Source: a virus
Length of the DNA: 31,873 nt
IMG/VR virus record: IMGVR_UViG_3300047352_000022
Coordinates: 1-31,873 of that record
Direction: 5' to 3' (one strand)
Of the stretch, positions 29,783 through 31,873 are shown piece by piece. Every line of letters begins with the position of its first letter. Position 1 is the first letter of the stretch. The translations under genes and the position numbers were made by a program. The notes beneath the pieces were generated by a model. The model made no database searches. It was not told the DNA's origin and was given only the letters and a program-made list of their open reading frames with translations.

Positions 29783-30187
29783 TCATTCAGGGATAGTTGG
29801 AAATATAACATCATCAATATTATTTGTTGTTTGATGTGTTGATGGTAAATCCCTTAATGTTTGTCTATATGTTGCCCATTCTTGTTTTTTTGCATCAGAT
29901 AGTGGACTATCATTAAATTGTGTCCAGTCACTTGCTAATAATTGTTTATCTCTTTTACTTCTTAATTTAAACAAACATACTTCTATAAGTTCTGCTTCAG
30001 TTTTTTCTATAGCAGCAATAGTTATTAAATTATTTTGTTCGTCAAAAGTTGTTTGAACTATATGCGTATCTAAGTTTATATCAGTAAATTGTTTATCAAC
30101 AGGAATCCAATCGTTGCTATCATCACCTTTATTCTTTTGTTCACCAATTAGAATCTTGTTATTGTCATAATCCCATTTTGCCCACAT
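29783..30187 (-). CDS. Tail fibre assembly / tail chaperone-like protein (134 aa)
   Basis: The C-terminal half, CLFKLRSKRDKQLLASDWTQ, then DAKKQEWATYRQTLRDLPS and VIFPTIPE, is the typical end of phage tail-assembly chaperone / fibre-assembly proteins. The N-terminal half (KWDYDNNKILIGEQKNKGDD) is beta-rich and would hold the client specificity. Its place between the J-like tip gene and the large fibre gene fits a chaperone for the fibre. One base separates its ATG from the J stop codon. Confidence 0.78.
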   Translation of the reverse strand: MWAKWDYDNNKILIGEQKNKGDDSNDWIPVDKQFTDINLDTHIVQTTFDEQNNLITIAAIEKTEAELIEVCLFKLRSKRDKQLLASDWTQFNDSPLSDAKKQEWATYRQTLRDLPSTHQTTNNIDDVIFPTIPE

Positions 30188-30188
30188 A

Positions 30189-31873
30189 TTAACCTGCCCT
30201 TAATCCTGCATATACACCTTGTATTTTATTTAAAGTAATGCTTCCTGCATTTCTTTTAGCATATAACTTCAAATCACAATATGAAAAAACTTTTTGATTA
30301 AAAGAACCTGAGATAGATTGAGATACTGGTCCACTATTAAAATTATGGTCTTGCCCTGATTCAGCAGCGGTATAAGTTGTGAAAGATGTTACATCTCCTG
30401 CGACAGTCATAGCATATAAAGTTACCTTTAAATCCATTTCTAAACCACCGCTTGTTTGTGTAGCTGATATCACAAAACTGAAAAATGGAGTATGCCCACC
30501 ATCTGCTGTTAATATATCAGGTGCGGATAAACGTATTGTTGAAATTAAAGAATAAGATGTTGATAAAGAATTATTAGTAGCAACATTTACAGGCTCTAAT
30601 TTATCTATATCACCTGAAATATTGTCAGCAGTAAAATTAGTAACTGTTATAACACTTGCATCAATAGTACCTGCTGATAATTTAGTAGCAGACAAGCTAT
30701 CTACTTTTGCATCTGTTATAGCATCATCTGCTATTTGTGTAGTATCTACACCACCTGATTTAATAATTAAATTACCGCTACCATCAGAATCTAAAGTTAC
30801 ATCATCTATTTGTATATTATCAGCACTTAAAGTACCAGTTGTTATATTATCTGCATCAAGATTAGTAACTGTTACGTTAGAAGCATTTAATGTTCCTGTA
30901 GTCATATCGTCAGCAGATATAGTTCCAAATACACCTGATGCAGAAGTTAATGTTCCTGTAGCTATATCATCTGCAACTATAGTATTAGCTGCTATGTTTG
31001 CTGATGTAATTGTGCTTGCTGCTATTTCAGATGTAGTTATAGTTCCAGCTACTATTTCTGTAGCTGTTACTGCATTTGCAGCAATACTATCTTGATTAAC
31101 AGCATCAGTAGCTATTAAAGCATTAGTTACAGCATCATCAATGATCTTAGCTGTTGTTACTGCATCATCTGCTAATTTATCTGTTGTGATTGCACCATCT
31201 GCTATATCTGCTGCAACTGTTGGCTCATCTGCAACAGTAAATGTTCCTGTTGTTGGAAATCTTGCTGGTGATGATTCACTTCCTAATACATTTAATGAAG
31301 TAATATTAGCGACATAAGAACCTTTAGGTATAAAGTTTAAATCTACAGAAGTTACATCTACTATTCTGTTTAAAACTTGATTATCTGAATCATCTACAAT
31401 ATTAACTCTATATTGATAGTCAGGAAAATCTGTTGGCTCATCCCAAGATAAAAATGGTCTATTGATAGCACTTGAATCAGTATCAGTAAAAGTTATATTA
31501 GTTGGAGCTTTTACAGCATAAGCAGAAGGCGTATCAGCTAATTCTTCAAAATCTTCTTGCGGTGGCACTTCCCATGTATAAACATCAAAGTATTCTATTA
31601 AGCTAACTGCAACTAAACCATCTGACTGTAATTCTAATGCTTCAACACGACAAATTTTGCCTGAGAATCCTAAACCTGTATAAGTTAAATCTACTATATC
31701 TCCTACATTTAACTTATACATTTCAGGAGTACCTAAGAATTGCATGGTTGTTTGATTTCTGCTTCTAACAAGAATAGCTTTACCCATGTTATAAGCTATA
31801 TATGAATCAGATACATAAGGAAATTCAGCTTTAATTTCTAATATTTCATCATTATCATCTGAATAATATTCAG
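30189..31873 (-). CDS. gpJ-like tail tip protein, C-terminal half (continues across the circular junction)
   Basis: This is the 3' part of the 1048-aa gene that starts at 1748. In the window the frame runs from the right edge to the TAA at 30189; bases 31588-31873 duplicate 1-286. Met at 31787 is residue 517, an internal Met and not the start. Residues about 610-702 are a fibronectin-III-like domain (APTNITFTDTD, FLSWDEPTDFPDYQYRV). Residues 717-846 are thirteen exact ten-residue repeats, and the C-terminus is a beta domain (FFSFVISATQTS, YAGLRAG). This part probably projects as a fibre and touches the receptor. Confidence 0.88.
   Translation of the reverse strand, partial: EYYSDDNDEILEIKAEFPYVSDSYIAYNMGKAILVRSRNQTTMQFLGTPEMYKLNVGDIVDLTYTGLGFSGKICRVEALELQSDGLVAVSLIEYFDVYTWEVPPQEDFEELADTPSAYAVKAPTNITFTDTDSSAINRPFLSWDEPTDFPDYQYRVNIVDDSDNQVLNRIVDVTSVDLNFIPKGSYVANITSLNVLGSESSPARFPTTGTFTVADEPTVAADIADGAITTDKLADDAVTTAKIIDDAVTNALIATDAVNQDSIAANAVTATEIVAGTITTSEIAASTITSANIAANTIVADDIATGTLTSASGVFGTISADDMTTGTLNASNVTVTNLDADNITTGTLSADNIQIDDVTLDSDGSGNLIIKSGGVDTTQIADDAITDAKVDSLSATKLSAGTIDASVITVTNFTADNISGDIDKLEPVNVATNNSLSTSYSLISTIRLSAPDILTADGGHTPFFSFVISATQTSGGLEMDLKVTLYAMTVAGDVTSFTTYTAAESGQDHNFNSGPVSQSISGSFNQKVFSYCDLKLYAKRNAGSITLNKIQGVYAGLRAG
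30798..31187. repeat. Thirteen ten-residue (30-bp) repeats in gpJ-like protein
   Basis: From residue 717 on, thirteen consecutive blocks of exactly ten residues end in a pattern like (D/A/G/S)(A/T)(V/I/L): for example TTDKLADDAV, TTAKIIDDAV, TATEIVAGTI, TTSEIAASTI and SADDMTTGTL. There is no insertion or deletion across 130 residues. The regularity points to a beta-helix or a triple-stranded beta shaft with a ten-residue rung. Confidence 0.8.
31588..31873. repeat. Terminal overlap, copy 2
   Basis: Second copy of bases 1-286; differs at 31665 (G against A at 78) and 31746 (G against A at 159). In the gene both are third codon positions and silent: Phe TTC/TTT and Thr ACC/ACT. Confidence 0.9.

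Noticed and set aside
30622-31095. 157-aa plus-strand frame, Ala/Val/Ile-rich and repetitive
   Set aside because: It mirrors the ten-residue repeats of the J-like gene on the other strand; the regularity comes from that gene.
1-31873. tRNA genes, integrase, attachment site, CI-like repressor
   Set aside because: I found no cloverleaf-like segment, no tyrosine or serine recombinase motif and no divergent regulator; almost all bases are in minus-strand genes. A computational tRNA scan would be decisive.

Overview
The window is an essentially complete genome of a small tailed phage, assembled as a closed circle. The first 286 bases (1-286) recur at the end (31588-31873) with only two mismatches, so the unit map is 31,587 bp and the window opens in the middle of a gene. 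Every supported gene is on the minus strand, genes are packed stop-to-start, and the DNA is AT-rich (about one third G+C by eye). I see no tRNA, integrase, CI-like repressor, DNA polymerase or CRISPR. The gene set (lambda-type terminase and portal, HK97-type protease and capsid, short tape measure, gpU/gpFII-like connectors, gpJ-like tip protein) indicates a siphovirus. The composition and accessory families (DUF3310-like, S74 fibre, GTA-type holin) suit an uncultured marine bacteriophage. The host cannot be fixed from the sequence.

On the minus strand the map starts at a good sigma70-type promoter (23087-23114). From there an early block runs down to about 15185. It holds clusters of micro-genes (32-63 aa), a RecE-like PD-(D/E)XK exonuclease, a ribbon-helix-helix-like peptide, a resolvase-like nuclease, an SSB-like protein ending in DDDIPF, a TOPRIM primase / RecA-fold helicase, a small HTH protein, a DUF3310-like protein, an HNH endonuclease and a gpZ-like minor tail protein. 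A 129-bp gap behind the primase-helicase gene (17745-17873) carries four CTTCCGAC repeats and a long hairpin. A hairpin plus T9 (15132-15162) separates this block from the late genes.

The late block (15084 down to 1, continuing from 31587 to 23129 round the circle) encodes, in order: ParB-methyltransferase, TerS, TerL, a connector-like protein, portal, a three-part N-domain/protease/capsid polyprotein, connector and tail-completion proteins, tail tube, a G/GT frameshift pair, tape measure, distal tail and hub proteins, the 1048-aa tip protein J (split by the window edges), a fibre assembly protein, a 1514-aa S74 fibre, a lysis cassette (membrane protein, 3-TM holin, GH24 lysozyme) and a last PD-(D/E)XK nuclease that ends just before the early promoter.

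The most unusual features are: one open frame carrying an N-terminal domain, the prohead protease and the major capsid protein, with strong internal ribosome sites at both junctions; a textbook A AAA AAG -1 frameshift site giving the GT tail chaperone; tandem paralogous head-tail joining genes; an exact ten-residue repeat array in J; and two synonymous differences between the two copies of the terminal overlap.
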